A stretch of 64,000 nt of DNA from Pseudomonas crudilactis (GCF_013433315.1 NZ_WXVV01000002.1:248001-312000); one strand, 5' to 3'; shown: positions 33,137-44,616, counted from the stretch's first letter. The notes: generated by a model from the letters alone, not told the origin. Made by a program: numbers and translations.

Positions 33137-35271
33137 CCTTTGCGGACCTTGCGCTGGCGACGGCTGATGAACAGCAACGCAGCGCTCGCGATCAGCACAA
33201 CCGCGCCGATCTGCACCGGCCACTTGTACGGCCGCAGCGACGAGCGCACAGCATCGGTTACCTGAGTGACGTAACGCTTGTCGGCGTTTTCGAAATCCGG
33301 GTACGGGCACTGATTGCCGAAGTCCACCGCCCACGGTACGAACGGGCCTTCCTTGATGTAGCGCTGATACAGCGCGCTCTGATCTTCCAGGCTGCTGTTC
33401 CAGCCAGCGGCGTTGCACAGCACAGCGGCAAACGCCTGACTGGTGTGCGGCAGGTTGTCAGCGGCGCGCCCGGCCAGTTCGGTGGCGACGAAACGGTAGT
33501 GATAGCGCTGATCCGGCTTCGCTTCACTGGCGACCTGCCGTTGCACTTCGGCCTCGCTCACCAGCGGACCGACTTTCAACTCAACACTTTCCAGGCTGTA
33601 GTTGCCACCGAACGTGGCGTAGTCAGGCGCCATCTCGTAACCGAGAATATCCATGCCCCACTCGCGAGCCGTCCACGCCGCGTTGTACAGCGCACTCGCA
33701 CGTTTGGTCGGCCACCACGCAGCATCGGCCTTAAGCCGTTGTTCGCCGTAGAGGCGAGCCTTGTTTTGCAGGTCGGGATTGTCGAAGTAAGCGACCGCGT
33801 CGGCGTAATGCCCTTCACGCAGCAAGCGCCGACCAAGCAGATTGCGCAGGCTGGCGGCGACCGGCAGCGGCACGTAGTTATCGCGCTGCTGTTGAGTCAG
33901 CGCGGGCGGAGCCGGGACGTTATCGTCGATGTATTTTTTCAGCTCATCGACCGTCAGCACGCGCTCGGCCACGCTCGCGGCATCGAACCAATAGACACTG
34001 TTGCTGCGATACAACTGCACGAAAGCCTGAAGATACTCGCCACGTTGCAACGCGAGAATCGCGCTTTCACCCTCGACCCGGCACTTCGGCTGAACAGTTT
34101 CAAACGCCCAGTCCGGCGTACGCCGATAACCCCAGTCTTCGCTCTGCGGGAAGGCCTGCGCGGCTTTCGAATAGGCGGCGGCCGCGGCATTTTTATCGCC
34201 GTCACGCAACGCCAGTTTCGCCCGTAGCCACCACGCCAAGCCGCCGTCGCCGGCATTTTCAAGAAACGCTTTGGCGCCAGCGTAATCGCCCTGTTGGTAA
34301 CTCATCGCCGCCAGACGATCAGCATTGTCGAGACTGCCGCGGGTACTGTTCTGCAGCAGCTTCACCAGTTTTTTCTCGTTCGGCGGCTCATCGCCAAACG
34401 ACCAGCCTTGACGGCTCACCAGCGAGGCCGTGACCAGTTGCTGCACCGCTTTGTGCTGCAGCAACTCGGCCAGTTCGGCCTCCGGCAACTCCGCCAGTTC
34501 ATTCATCAATTGCTTGAGCGAGGTGTAACCCACGGCCGAGCCGTGCAGGTTCTGCGCTTCATACAATTCGATGGCGCCGCTCCAGTCGCCCGCCGCGCGC
34601 AATGCCCGCGCCTCTTCACCGAGGCTGGCAACGCCCAGCTCCAGCGGATCGCTGAAACCGTCGATGCTCATCTGCCGGGCCTGACGGAACGCAGCCAGCG
34701 ATTGCTCCAGCGCTTCGATCGCATCCCCACCCTCGCTGCTCATGGCAAACCATGTGCGGCCCAGCGAGTAGGCAGCCCAGGTACTGCGCAACGGACGCTG
34801 CTCCGCCGGCAACGCCAGCAGCTTGTCGAAATAGGCGACGGCGAGTTGATGATCGCCCGTGGCAAACGCCACCGCGCCGGCCACGTACAAACGGATTTCC
34901 GCCGGCAGACTGGCGCCTTGCACCTCGACCTGACGCGCATCGGTCAGGCCGCGCAGTAGTTTGACCAAGGCTTGCTGCTCGGCGCTCAAACCAGCCTGCT
35001 CGGCTTTCTCCCGAGCCTCGGTGGCCGCGTTTTCATCGCCGTACAGGTCGTTCGGATTGTGCGTTGCAGCGGTGACGTTCTTCAGCCCGGCGATGGCTTT
35101 GCCGAGGCGACTGAGTTCGAAGTTGAAGTTGCCCTCAGGCAGATCCGCGAGGGTCTGCCCACGATTGTCGAGCAGGCGCATGGGGAAATCCGGCCCACAG
35201 GCCAACGCCGAACCCAGCGGCAGGCAGAAGCTCAGGCAGAGCAGATGGCGGGGCCAGTTACGGGTCAACAT
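33133..35271 (-). CDS. Exported TPR-like protein, unknown function
   Basis: A 712-residue protein: signal peptide MLTRNWPRHLLCLSFCLPLGSALA, a long all-helical body with TPR-like repeats (for example AGAVAFATGDHQLAVAYFDKLLALP, AALRDGDKNAAAAAYSKAAQAFP, LLREGHYADAVAYFDNPDL), and a C-terminal membrane segment WPVQIGAVVLIASAALLFI followed by SRRQRKVRKG. It is thus probably periplasmic, anchored at its C-terminus. A perfect AAGGAGGT ribosome site fixes ATG 35271. Overlaps the preceding DUF3142 gene by 14 bases. No function recognised. Confidence 0.75.
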   Translation of the reverse strand: MLTRNWPRHLLCLSFCLPLGSALACGPDFPMRLLDNRGQTLADLPEGNFNFELSRLGKAIAGLKNVTAATHNPNDLYGDENAATEAREKAEQAGLSAEQQALVKLLRGLTDARQVEVQGASLPAEIRLYVAGAVAFATGDHQLAVAYFDKLLALPAEQRPLRSTWAAYSLGRTWFAMSSEGGDAIEALEQSLAAFRQARQMSIDGFSDPLELGVASLGEEARALRAAGDWSGAIELYEAQNLHGSAVGYTSLKQLMNELAELPEAELAELLQHKAVQQLVTASLVSRQGWSFGDEPPNEKKLVKLLQNSTRGSLDNADRLAAMSYQQGDYAGAKAFLENAGDGGLAWWLRAKLALRDGDKNAAAAAYSKAAQAFPQSEDWGYRRTPDWAFETVQPKCRVEGESAILALQRGEYLQAFVQLYRSNSVYWFDAASVAERVLTVDELKKYIDDNVPAPPALTQQQRDNYVPLPVAASLRNLLGRRLLREGHYADAVAYFDNPDLQNKARLYGEQRLKADAAWWPTKRASALYNAAWTAREWGMDILGYEMAPDYATFGGNYSLESVELKVGPLVSEAEVQRQVASEAKPDQRYHYRFVATELAGRAADNLPHTSQAFAAVLCNAAGWNSSLEDQSALYQRYIKEGPFVPWAVDFGNQCPYPDFENADKRYVTQVTDAVRSSLRPYKWPVQIGAVVLIASAALLFISRRQRKVRKG

Positions 35272-36442
35272 GCGAACCTCCTTGATCAATATTGGCGCAG
35301 CGCGCCCAACCGATGGCGCGTTGTCCACCCGCCGGCAAGCGGCCGTCGCGCAGGCGGGTGAAGGTAAGCAGATCCGGGCTTTGTTGCAACGAGTAACCGG
35401 CGAGCGCATCGGCGCCTTCGCAGCTTTGTGCCTTCAGCGTGATCCGCGCTGGCCAGGCACTGTCGAGGTTGCCGGGATTGTCGAGTTTGATGTCGTAGAG
35501 ACCGTTGTGTTCACTGAACGCCACATCGAGCTGACTATCAAGTTGATCGCCACGGGCGACCGCGCGCAGGGTGGTCAGGCTCCAGGCACGGCGGTCATTG
35601 GCCAGCGGCAGGCGAAACCAGATCAGGCCGGCCAGATGCGCCGGCGGGGCTTCGCGCAAGGCCTTGCCGAGTTGGCTCAGTTGCAACGGATCAGCCAGCA
35701 ACTCGCGGCGCTCACCACCCCGTTCAAGTTGCACCTCGCTCTCCACCACCGGCGCCCCGCCGTCATCGGGCAACAGCGCGACACCGTAGGCCGGCAGCGC
35801 CAGATAGAACGGTTTTTCAGTGATGCGCGCCCAGGCTTTGGCCCACGTCAAAGCTTGATCAGGATCGAACAAACCCCGGCGTGGATCGCTGACGGCGTGG
35901 ACTTGCAGCACGCTGCTGTCGACGGTTTGCAGAAGCGCGGGCAATTGCGCGCTGTCGAGCCAGGCTGGCAGTGCCGTGATGCTCAGCGGCAGGGACGCCG
36001 GCAATGCCGAGCGCAAGTGTTTGAGGAATTCAGCGTAGGCCGGCAAACGCGCATTACCCGCGTCATGATCGATCTCGACACCGCTCAGCGTCAGACCTTG
36101 CGCCTGCCAATCGGCAAGCGTCAGCAGAATCTGCGCGGTGACCTGATCCTGATCCAGCGACCTGAGCTGGCCGTCGAGACGAATCACCGCAATCAACGGA
36201 CGGCCATCGGCTTTCAATAAGTGCGCATCGATCCGCGACCGGTTCCAACCGGCATTGGGAAAGGCTTGCAGTGCGAGGACGCGTAACGTCGAGAAATCCT
36301 GGCGACTGTCATGCAGCGCCGCCTCGTGGGCCGGCGTCCATTGGCGTTGCCAGATGTAGAGTTGTTGGTCGAGGGGTGGCGCGTCTTGCTGCTTGCAAGC
36401 AGAAAGCGCAATCAATGCAACCAGACCGACGAGAAACCGCAT
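35258..36442 (-). CDS. DUF3142 lipoprotein
   Basis: A 394-residue protein with a lipoprotein signal MRFLVGLVALIALSAC (lipobox LSAC, Cys16). The body has a TIM-barrel-like DUF3142 domain (LYIWQRQWTPAHEAAL, GVEIDHDAGNARLPAYAEFLKHLR, ITALPAWLD, FYLALPAYGVALL). The family resembles glycoside-hydrolase-like barrels but has no established activity. GGAAGGT is just upstream of ATG 36442; the open frame to 36529 runs through a REP palindrome and is not coding. Forms a two-gene unit with the TPR-like gene. Confidence 0.82.
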   Translation of the reverse strand: MRFLVGLVALIALSACKQQDAPPLDQQLYIWQRQWTPAHEAALHDSRQDFSTLRVLALQAFPNAGWNRSRIDAHLLKADGRPLIAVIRLDGQLRSLDQDQVTAQILLTLADWQAQGLTLSGVEIDHDAGNARLPAYAEFLKHLRSALPASLPLSITALPAWLDSAQLPALLQTVDSSVLQVHAVSDPRRGLFDPDQALTWAKAWARITEKPFYLALPAYGVALLPDDGGAPVVESEVQLERGGERRELLADPLQLSQLGKALREAPPAHLAGLIWFRLPLANDRRAWSLTTLRAVARGDQLDSQLDVAFSEHNGLYDIKLDNPGNLDSAWPARITLKAQSCEGADALAGYSLQQSPDLLTFTRLRDGRLPAGGQRAIGWARCANIDQGGSHVDP

Positions 36443-36489
36443 ACCTTCCAACCCCCTGACACCACAAGGCTGCAAGGTTACACAAATCT

Positions 36490-36531
36490 CTGTGGGAGCG
36501 AGCCTGCTCGCGAGCAGGCTCGCTCCCACAG
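36490..36531. repeat. Fused REP pair: 42-base perfect palindrome
   Basis: Two C-variant REP copies (TGTGGGAGCGAGCCTGCTCG and its complement) meet with no spacer, giving 21-base arms with every base paired. Lies between the methyltransferase gene (stop 36542) and the DUF3142 gene. Confidence 0.93.
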
Positions 36532-36541
36532 GGGAAAGTGT

Positions 36542-37369
36542 TCAGGGTTTACGGGCGATGATGACTTGGCTCTTCGCAACCACCGCGTCCAGCGCCTGTT
36601 TGATCTGCGCCCCGCGCGGTGAGTCCAGCACCGCTTGCCAGGTGTCGGCCCAATGATTGAGCAATGGATGATCCGGCTGGCTGAAATCCACCTTGGCCTC
36701 CCAGAACAGCAGCATCCACATCGACCAGTAAAATCCGTACTGGCTGTGACTGATGATTTCCAGACCCGCATCGCTGACCATAGCCTTGAACTGCTCTTCG
36801 CTGATGACCCGGATGTGATTGGGCTTCTGGAAATACTCCGGCGCAGCGATGTCTTTTTGCAGGTCTTCGGAACTCGGATGCGGCACGCTCAACAGATACA
36901 ACGCCCCGGGCTGGCCGACACGTACCAGCTCGGCAAGGAATTGTGCCGGGTCGTCGACATGTTCGATGACCTCGGTGGAGACCACCCGGGTGGCGGTAGC
37001 GTCGGCAATCGGCAGCGGATTGCAGTCCGTCACGTGACATTCGATGTCCCGCGCCGGGGTGTCGCCCAATCGCTGGCGGGTGGCTTCGACCTTGGCGCCG
37101 TCGATATCGGCAATGATGATCTTCGCCCCGCGCATCCCGCAAAAATGTACGTTACCGCCATCCCCGCAGCCGACATCCAGCAGTATGTCTTCAGCCGTCA
37201 CCGGGAAGCCTTTGAACAATTCGCCGGTTTCCTGGTTGAACCAGCCACTGAGCTTCGCATCGTAAAGGCCAAGCATGTAGGGATCAGTTTTGTCGACGGC
37301 TGTAACGTTGGCCGGTGCAACGGCCGGCGCAGGCGTCGCCACTGTGCGTTTCTTCAAAAAGCTCAGCAT
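36542..37369 (-). CDS. Class I SAM-dependent methyltransferase (A-band accessory operon)
   Basis: A 275-residue methyltransferase with motif I LLDVGCGDGGN, IIIADIDG, VVSTEVIEHVDDPAQFLAELVRV, and the end AKSQVIIARKP. It is the paralogue of the methyltransferase two genes upstream (shared GWF...GELxKGF...LLDVGCG and KSQVIIARKP). Last of five genes equivalent by order to PA5455-PA5459 next to the P. aeruginosa A-band genes (recalled). A role in O-methylating or capping the D-rhamnan is plausible but not shown. Confidence 0.83.
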   Translation of the reverse strand: MLSFLKKRTVATPAPAVAPANVTAVDKTDPYMLGLYDAKLSGWFNQETGELFKGFPVTAEDILLDVGCGDGGNVHFCGMRGAKIIIADIDGAKVEATRQRLGDTPARDIECHVTDCNPLPIADATATRVVSTEVIEHVDDPAQFLAELVRVGQPGALYLLSVPHPSSEDLQKDIAAPEYFQKPNHIRVISEEQFKAMVSDAGLEIISHSQYGFYWSMWMLLFWEAKVDFSQPDHPLLNHWADTWQAVLDSPRGAQIKQALDAVVAKSQVIIARKP

Positions 37370-38517
37370 GAGGTGGCTCCAGAGGATGAGACGGCGGCTC
37401 GGGACGCGCCCAGGCGCGCTACCAGATCGGCACCCCGGTTGCGCATGGGCATTTCAATCAAGCGGTAATTGAGTTCACTGAGCAGAACGATCAGGCCCAA
37501 AGCAATGATCACGGTGACCATTGGATGTCCGGCCGGGCTCGGCAGGCCGGCGGCCTGCAAGCGGAAGATCAGTTCACGCACCAGCAGATAGGCCGGTATG
37601 TGGATCAGGTAGATGCCATAGGAACGACTGCCGATCCACGCCATCAAGCGTTGCAAACCACCGGCGGGCAACAAATAGTCGCGGTTGTACGAGGCGATCC
37701 ACACCAGCAGCGCACTGAGTAGCGCAATCGAACCGATGCGGTAACTGGTCAGGGTAAAGCGATCGGTGGCCATGAAACTCATGAGCAACCCGACGACGAC
37801 CAATACGGCACTGCCGGCCCATGGCAGACGCAGGAACGTCGGTTGCCAGCGCTGGTGGCCCGGTCGCGCACTCCACATCGCCAACAGCACGCCGAGGGCC
37901 AGTGCGTCTGTACGCACCACCATCAGCAACGGTGTGCGCAGGGTGAATATCTGCACCGCGACCAGCGCCAGCAAAGCCCACACCAGATGTTTGCGGCACA
38001 GCAGGATCAACAGCGGAAACAACAGGTAGAACTGCTCTTCCAGCGACAAACTCCAGTAGACGAAACTGCTGCCATATTCGTAGTGAAAAAAACTGTCGGC
38101 AAAACGGAAGTTGGCATATTGCAACACCCCGGCGAGCGTCGCCTGCAGGTTGGCATACAGCGAGCCGAACGCGCCTGAACGGTTGAAAAACACACATGCC
38201 AGCAGCATCAGCGCCAGCCACAGCCAGGCCGAGGGCAATAGCCGGAACGCTCGACGCAGCCAGAAATTGCGCGTCTGGTGCCAATATTCCAGCCGGGTTT
38301 CGCAACCTTGCAGCGCCGGAATCAGGCTACGGGCGATGACAAAACCGGAGATGGCAAAAAACAGATCGACGCCCCACCACGGCTGCGCCCATCCATGAAT
38401 CTTTTCCAGCAATGGCACTGTGTCGTTGAACAGACTCCCCTGCAAGTGATGGAACAGCACGCCCAGCACCGCAATGGCACGCAGCACTTCGATGTCCATG
38501 ATCCGCTTGCTGCTCAT
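37363..38517 (-). CDS. OafA/YrhL-type membrane O-acyltransferase
   Basis: A 384-residue acyltransferase-3 protein with about ten membrane segments. Marks: DIEVLRAIAVLGVLFHHL (the catalytic-region His), FFAISGFVIARSL, RRAFRLLPSAWLW, FVYWSLSLEEQFYLLFPLL, and GIYLIHIPAYLL. Such enzymes acetylate surface sugars. It sits between two paralogous methyltransferases with 4-7 base overlaps, so it most likely decorates the A-band polysaccharide. Confidence 0.88.
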   Translation of the reverse strand: MSSKRIMDIEVLRAIAVLGVLFHHLQGSLFNDTVPLLEKIHGWAQPWWGVDLFFAISGFVIARSLIPALQGCETRLEYWHQTRNFWLRRAFRLLPSAWLWLALMLLACVFFNRSGAFGSLYANLQATLAGVLQYANFRFADSFFHYEYGSSFVYWSLSLEEQFYLLFPLLILLCRKHLVWALLALVAVQIFTLRTPLLMVVRTDALALGVLLAMWSARPGHQRWQPTFLRLPWAGSAVLVVVGLLMSFMATDRFTLTSYRIGSIALLSALLVWIASYNRDYLLPAGGLQRLMAWIGSRSYGIYLIHIPAYLLVRELIFRLQAAGLPSPAGHPMVTVIIALGLIVLLSELNYRLIEMPMRNRGADLVARLGASRAAVSSSGATSC

Positions 38518-39392
38518 GGTGCATCTCCGACGTCCAGCGGTTTACGGGCGATGATCACTTGGCTCTTGGGCATGAAACGATCCAGTGTCTGCTTGATCGC
38601 AAGCCCGTCGGGGTGATCGAGCAAGTGCTGCCAGGTTCTGGCCCAGCTCTCCATCAAGGGCATGAACGGCTCTCGAATACGGTCTCGCACCGCACCTGCG
38701 GGATCGCGCCCTGCGGCACGCTCACCGGCCCAGAAGAAAATCATGCCCATCACCCAGAAAAAACCGCTGGCCTGGCGATGCTCGATCACCAGCCCCGCGT
38801 CCTCCACCAGCGCTGCGAAGCGCTCCGGGGTAAAAATCTGCACATGATTGGGCGACTGGTAATAACTCGCCGGGGCGATGCCCTTTTGCAGATGTTCGCC
38901 GGCCGGTGCCGGCACGCTGAGCAGGTATTGCGCACCCGGGCGGCCCATGCGCACCAGTTCGGCCATGAAGGGCTCAGGCTGGTCGATGTGCTCCAGCACC
39001 TCCATGCACACCACTTTGCTCGCGCAACCCTCGGCCAACGGCAACGGCAGGCTGTTACTGACCAGTCCCAGACTCGTCCGGCAGCTGTGTGCTTCGATCT
39101 GGCGCGCGAGGTCGTGCACCTTGTCGTACTCACTGTCGGTGAAGATCACCGAGGCGCCCTGACGCACGGCAAACAGTGTCGCTACGCCTTCGCCACAACC
39201 GACATCGAGCAACGTATCGTCGGCCGTGATTGCAAAACCCTTGAGCAACTCACCGCTGTCAGCCAGAAACCAGCCGTCAAGGACTGCATCGCGCAAACCG
39301 ACATTGCGCGGCGACACCGTATCGGCCACCACCGGCTCCGCTACAGGCGTCGCCGGCGCCGGGCGAAAACGTGCGAGCAGGCGCCTGATCAT
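38514..39392 (-). CDS. Class I SAM-dependent methyltransferase, paralogue
   Basis: A 292-residue methyltransferase: LLDVGCGEGVATLF, VICMEVLEHI-like VCMEVLEHIDQPEPFMAELVRMG, LLSVPAPAGEHLQKG, PNHVQIFTPERFAALVEDAG and PKSQVIIARKP. Close in layout to the one at 36542-37369. Both ends overlap neighbours by 4 bases, showing translational coupling in the accessory operon. Confidence 0.83.
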   Translation of the reverse strand: MIRRLLARFRPAPATPVAEPVVADTVSPRNVGLRDAVLDGWFLADSGELLKGFAITADDTLLDVGCGEGVATLFAVRQGASVIFTDSEYDKVHDLARQIEAHSCRTSLGLVSNSLPLPLAEGCASKVVCMEVLEHIDQPEPFMAELVRMGRPGAQYLLSVPAPAGEHLQKGIAPASYYQSPNHVQIFTPERFAALVEDAGLVIEHRQASGFFWVMGMIFFWAGERAAGRDPAGAVRDRIREPFMPLMESWARTWQHLLDHPDGLAIKQTLDRFMPKSQVIIARKPLDVGDAP

Positions 39393-40693
39393 GTGCCTGA
39401 GGCTGCCAGCGGTAATGTCCCGACGGCTTGCCAGGGCTGCTCGAAGAACGCTCGCAGACGCTGCTCGGCGCTGGCCTGGCTACAGAAGCGCTGCAGACTG
39501 CGCACCGCTTCGGCCGACATCGCGGCATACCGCGCTTCATCGGTTTTCGCCACCTCATAGCTGGCGCGATATCCCGCACACAACGAATCCCAGTTGGTCA
39601 TGTAACGCATCGTGCGGTAAGCAGCTCGGGGATCATGGGGCCAGGCGGTCAGCTCTTCGGTGAAGTCGACGATGAACGCATTGTCGCTGTTCACGTAGTC
39701 AGCCATCGCGGTGTTCAGCGGTGCGATGGCCGGTTTGCCGCAAGACATGAACTCCATCAGCGGCAGGCACTGGCCTTCGCCGTAGGAACTGTTGACCACG
39801 TAACTGGTGGCTTGCACCAGCCGTTCGTAATCAGCATCCGCCAGATAACCGTGTATCAGCACGATCCGGCATCGATAGGACTGGTTCTTGTACAGGTGGT
39901 GCAGCATATCGGTCAGCGCATCGGTGATGTCGTGGTGCGTGAGTTTCAGCACCAGGGTCGCATCGGGTGTATCACGGAACGTGGTGCAGAACGCGCTGAG
40001 CATGTCCTGCCAGTTCTTGCGCCCGTCGTAAGGATTGAACACCGAGGTGTACACCACGCCTTCAAGCTTCAGCGAACAATCCTGCCCGGGCCCGGCAAAG
40101 GACATCGGCGTGCCTTCGCAACGCCCCGCAGGACCATAGGGACGCAAGTCCACCGTGCGACTGTCGATCAGCAACCCGTGCAGACTAAGGGTGAGAGGCT
40201 CGATCACCGGGCGCCGGTCCAGATGCTCGCCACGGGCGGCGAAGCGATCCCATACCGGTGCGGGGATCGCGCCGATCGGATAGTCAGGCCCCATCACGTC
40301 GCGCACGGTGTCTACCGTAAAGCTCGAATGCGTGATCGCCCGGCCACAGGCTTTGAGCACCACACGCCAGTCGTGGCGAGGTTCGCCCTGCCAGCTTTCA
40401 GTGGGCAGGGTGCTGAACTCCCAGGCAAACACCGGAATGGTCGGGCAGGCGTAATGAACAGGTGTGCGATGCGGCGGCGAGAACGACAGAAAGACACAAT
40501 CCTCGCCGCGGCTCAAGCAGTCGAAATACAAGCGATCAACCAGCTCGTCAGGGTTGCTGACTTCGATGACCTGACCGAGTCGCTCCAGCACCGGGCGGAA
40601 TTCCTTGAGAACAAAGTAATAGCTGTACTCGGGGCGTCCGAGGTTCTGCTGGATGTTGCTCTTGTTGGTTTCCGAATGAATGATGATCAGCAT
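39389..40693 (-). CDS. Glycosyltransferase (A-band accessory operon)
   Basis: A 434-residue GT-B glycosyltransferase. N-terminus MLIIIHSETNKSNIQQNLGRPEYSYYFVLKEF; donor-site region YTSVFNPYDGRKNWQDMLSAF, LVLKLTHHD, VLIHGYLADADYERLVQATSYVVNSSYGEGQCLPLMEFMSCGKPAIAP. It pairs with the longer paralogue immediately upstream, whose gene it overlaps by 7 bases. Likely adds sugars to the common polysaccharide; specificity unknown. Confidence 0.85.
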   Translation of the reverse strand: MLIIIHSETNKSNIQQNLGRPEYSYYFVLKEFRPVLERLGQVIEVSNPDELVDRLYFDCLSRGEDCVFLSFSPPHRTPVHYACPTIPVFAWEFSTLPTESWQGEPRHDWRVVLKACGRAITHSSFTVDTVRDVMGPDYPIGAIPAPVWDRFAARGEHLDRRPVIEPLTLSLHGLLIDSRTVDLRPYGPAGRCEGTPMSFAGPGQDCSLKLEGVVYTSVFNPYDGRKNWQDMLSAFCTTFRDTPDATLVLKLTHHDITDALTDMLHHLYKNQSYRCRIVLIHGYLADADYERLVQATSYVVNSSYGEGQCLPLMEFMSCGKPAIAPLNTAMADYVNSDNAFIVDFTEELTAWPHDPRAAYRTMRYMTNWDSLCAGYRASYEVAKTDEARYAAMSAEAVRSLQRFCSQASAEQRLRAFFEQPWQAVGTLPLAASGT

Positions 40694-42303
40694 GAAGCCG
40701 CTCCGGTCTCGACCGCCAGCGAGGTGATCGCGCGATTGGCCTCAAGGCCGAAAAACGCCGCCACACGCTGCTGCAGCGGCGCGAATCCACAGTACTCACG
40801 CATGCGTTCATTGGCGGCAATGGCCATCGCCTGGTAAGCCTGCGGGTGGTTTTTGGCCATGGCGTAGCTGTCCTCATAGGCGGTTTTCAACGAGCCCCAG
40901 TCAGGGCGATGACGCAGGGTGCGGTAGAGGATCCGCACGTCCTCCGGCCAGATGGTCGGCTCGTGACTGGACTTGACGATGAAGCCGACATGTTCGTCGA
41001 TGTAATCGCGCATTGCCGTGTGATCCGGCGCGATCACCGGCCGAGCGCACGACATGAACTCCATCAGCGGCAGGCACAAACCTTCGCAGCGTGACGCGTT
41101 GACGTAGAAACTGGCGGCGCCATACAGCCGGGCAAACTCCTCATCTTCCAGGTAGCCATGCAGGACCACCACCCGACAGGCAAAGGGGGATAGCTGCGAG
41201 AGCAAAGTGATGAGATGAACGTAGTAGCTCGACAGGTCGTTCTGGGTGATTTTCAGCACCAGTGTCGCGTCTTCGACATCACGCATGGCCCAACAGAACG
41301 CGGTGATCAGGTGGTGCCAGTTCTTGCGTCCGTCTTCGGGATTGAACACGCTGACGTATACCACGCCACTGACGTCGATCCGGGCGTTTTCACTGGTGTC
41401 CGGCAACAAGGCTTGCGGATGCTCAATCACCTCCAGCGCCTCATTCACGGCTGGAGCCGATGGCACTGGCTCGGACAACTCGGGGCGGTTCTCGCGACTG
41501 GCAGCCGGCAGCAAATCACTGACGGCTTCGCGATACCACAGCCGCAGGTTGTGCTTGAGCAAAAACAGCGCTCGATGCTGCGAAGGCGTCGCAACGGCTT
41601 TGTAGCCTTCGTACAAGTAATGCTTGGTGATGAACGCACGCCGACGCAAGGTCAGTGGCGGTGACGGTTCTGGCGTCGGCTCCGGTACTTCCTCGACAGG
41701 GCTCGGCGTCAGTGCTTCCTGTTCATTGAGTATCGGTGCGATCAAGCCATCAGCAGACAGTCCCAGCGCGCGGCTATCGATGATGCAGCCCTTGATCTGC
41801 AACGTCGTGCCGGGGTTTACCGGGACACTCGGGTAGTCTCGCCGTACCTGAGCGAAGCGTTCCCACAGCGGTGTGGGCAATACCAGTACGGGGAAATCTT
41901 CACCCAGGCTGCGACGTATCGCCTGCGCCGTGTGGGTCGACAACGTAATCACCCGGCCATGGCGCGCCAGTGTCTGGCTCCAGTCCTGGCGAACATCGTT
42001 GTCAGCGCATTCGGTTGGGATCGAATCATATTCCCAGGCGATTACGCACACCATCGGGCATTGCAGGCCGGTCGGGGTTTTATGTGGCGGCGCAAACGAA
42101 AGGAACAGACATTCCTGACCGTCCTGAAGCAACTGCAGATACAGCGGGTCAACTTCAGCGACCGACGCCACAACATGCACCTGGCCGAGGCTTTCCAGCA
42201 CCGGGCGATACGCCTTGAGCACAAAGTAATAGCTGTATTCGGCACGCCCCAGGCTCTGGCTGATGGAGCGCTCATTGACGTCCGAGTAAAGAATGAAATT
42301 CAT
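40687..42303 (-). CDS. Glycosyltransferase with Pro-rich insert (A-band accessory operon)
   Basis: A 538-residue paralogue of the next glycosyltransferase: N-terminus ILYSDVNERSISQSLGRAEYSYYFVLKAY and C-terminal YVSVFNPEDGRKNWHHLITAFC, LHGYLEDEEFARLYGAASFYVNASRCEGLCLPLMEFMSC. It differs by an insert of about 100 residues (from ~195) that opens with a Pro/Glu-rich linker (about 199-217) and continues with a basic helical stretch. First gene of the left-going operon; its promoter should lie in the 427-base gap shared with rmd. Confidence 0.85.
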   Translation of the reverse strand: MNFILYSDVNERSISQSLGRAEYSYYFVLKAYRPVLESLGQVHVVASVAEVDPLYLQLLQDGQECLFLSFAPPHKTPTGLQCPMVCVIAWEYDSIPTECADNDVRQDWSQTLARHGRVITLSTHTAQAIRRSLGEDFPVLVLPTPLWERFAQVRRDYPSVPVNPGTTLQIKGCIIDSRALGLSADGLIAPILNEQEALTPSPVEEVPEPTPEPSPPLTLRRRAFITKHYLYEGYKAVATPSQHRALFLLKHNLRLWYREAVSDLLPAASRENRPELSEPVPSAPAVNEALEVIEHPQALLPDTSENARIDVSGVVYVSVFNPEDGRKNWHHLITAFCWAMRDVEDATLVLKITQNDLSSYYVHLITLLSQLSPFACRVVVLHGYLEDEEFARLYGAASFYVNASRCEGLCLPLMEFMSCARPVIAPDHTAMRDYIDEHVGFIVKSSHEPTIWPEDVRILYRTLRHRPDWGSLKTAYEDSYAMAKNHPQAYQAMAIAANERMREYCGFAPLQQRVAAFFGLEANRAITSLAVETGAASC

Positions 42304-42730
42304 GGCATCCCACGATGAAGCAGCCGTCCCGGCAACCTCATGCTATGACGACCGGGCGCTGGATCAAGCCGACATCGCCGCTGCTTGTCCATCATCCTCA
42401 GGCACGTCTTCGTTCTTGTTTTAGTGGCTGGTTTCACCCTGTTGCGCTACACCCACGGCGGACCTGGGGGAATGGCGACGAGGGCCATTCTAAACACATC
42501 CTTCAAGGATCCGGGAACCGCCCGACAAGAATAAATCGGACTACGCTGACGAGAACTGACCGGTCACGGTTTGGCCTGTTGAAATTGCTGCGCAATTGGC
42601 ACAGATTGGTAACAAACAACTACAACAACTGACTTCGCCCGTCTTTCACCCGGTTTTTCCTTCGGTCTGACAGACATCTCCTTAAAGCCTGTGAGAAAGC
42701 GGCGCAAGTTAAAGACCAAGGGGTCGCTGT
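42304..42730. promoter_or_regulatory. Divergent promoter region between the two A-band operons
   Basis: The only gene-free stretch over 300 bases in the window. It is less GC-rich than its surroundings toward rmd (AACAAACAACTACAACAACT at about 42610-42629). It must hold promoters for both operons. I saw no JUMPstart/ops element (GGCGGTAG), no recognisable operator and no ORF worth reporting. Confidence 0.6.
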
Positions 42731-44613
<1,883 letters not shown>

Positions 44614-44616
44614 GCC

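Noticed and set aside
37029..37038. GTCACGTGAC in a methyltransferase gene
   Set aside because: Shares only the CACGTG core with parS; outer bases do not match.
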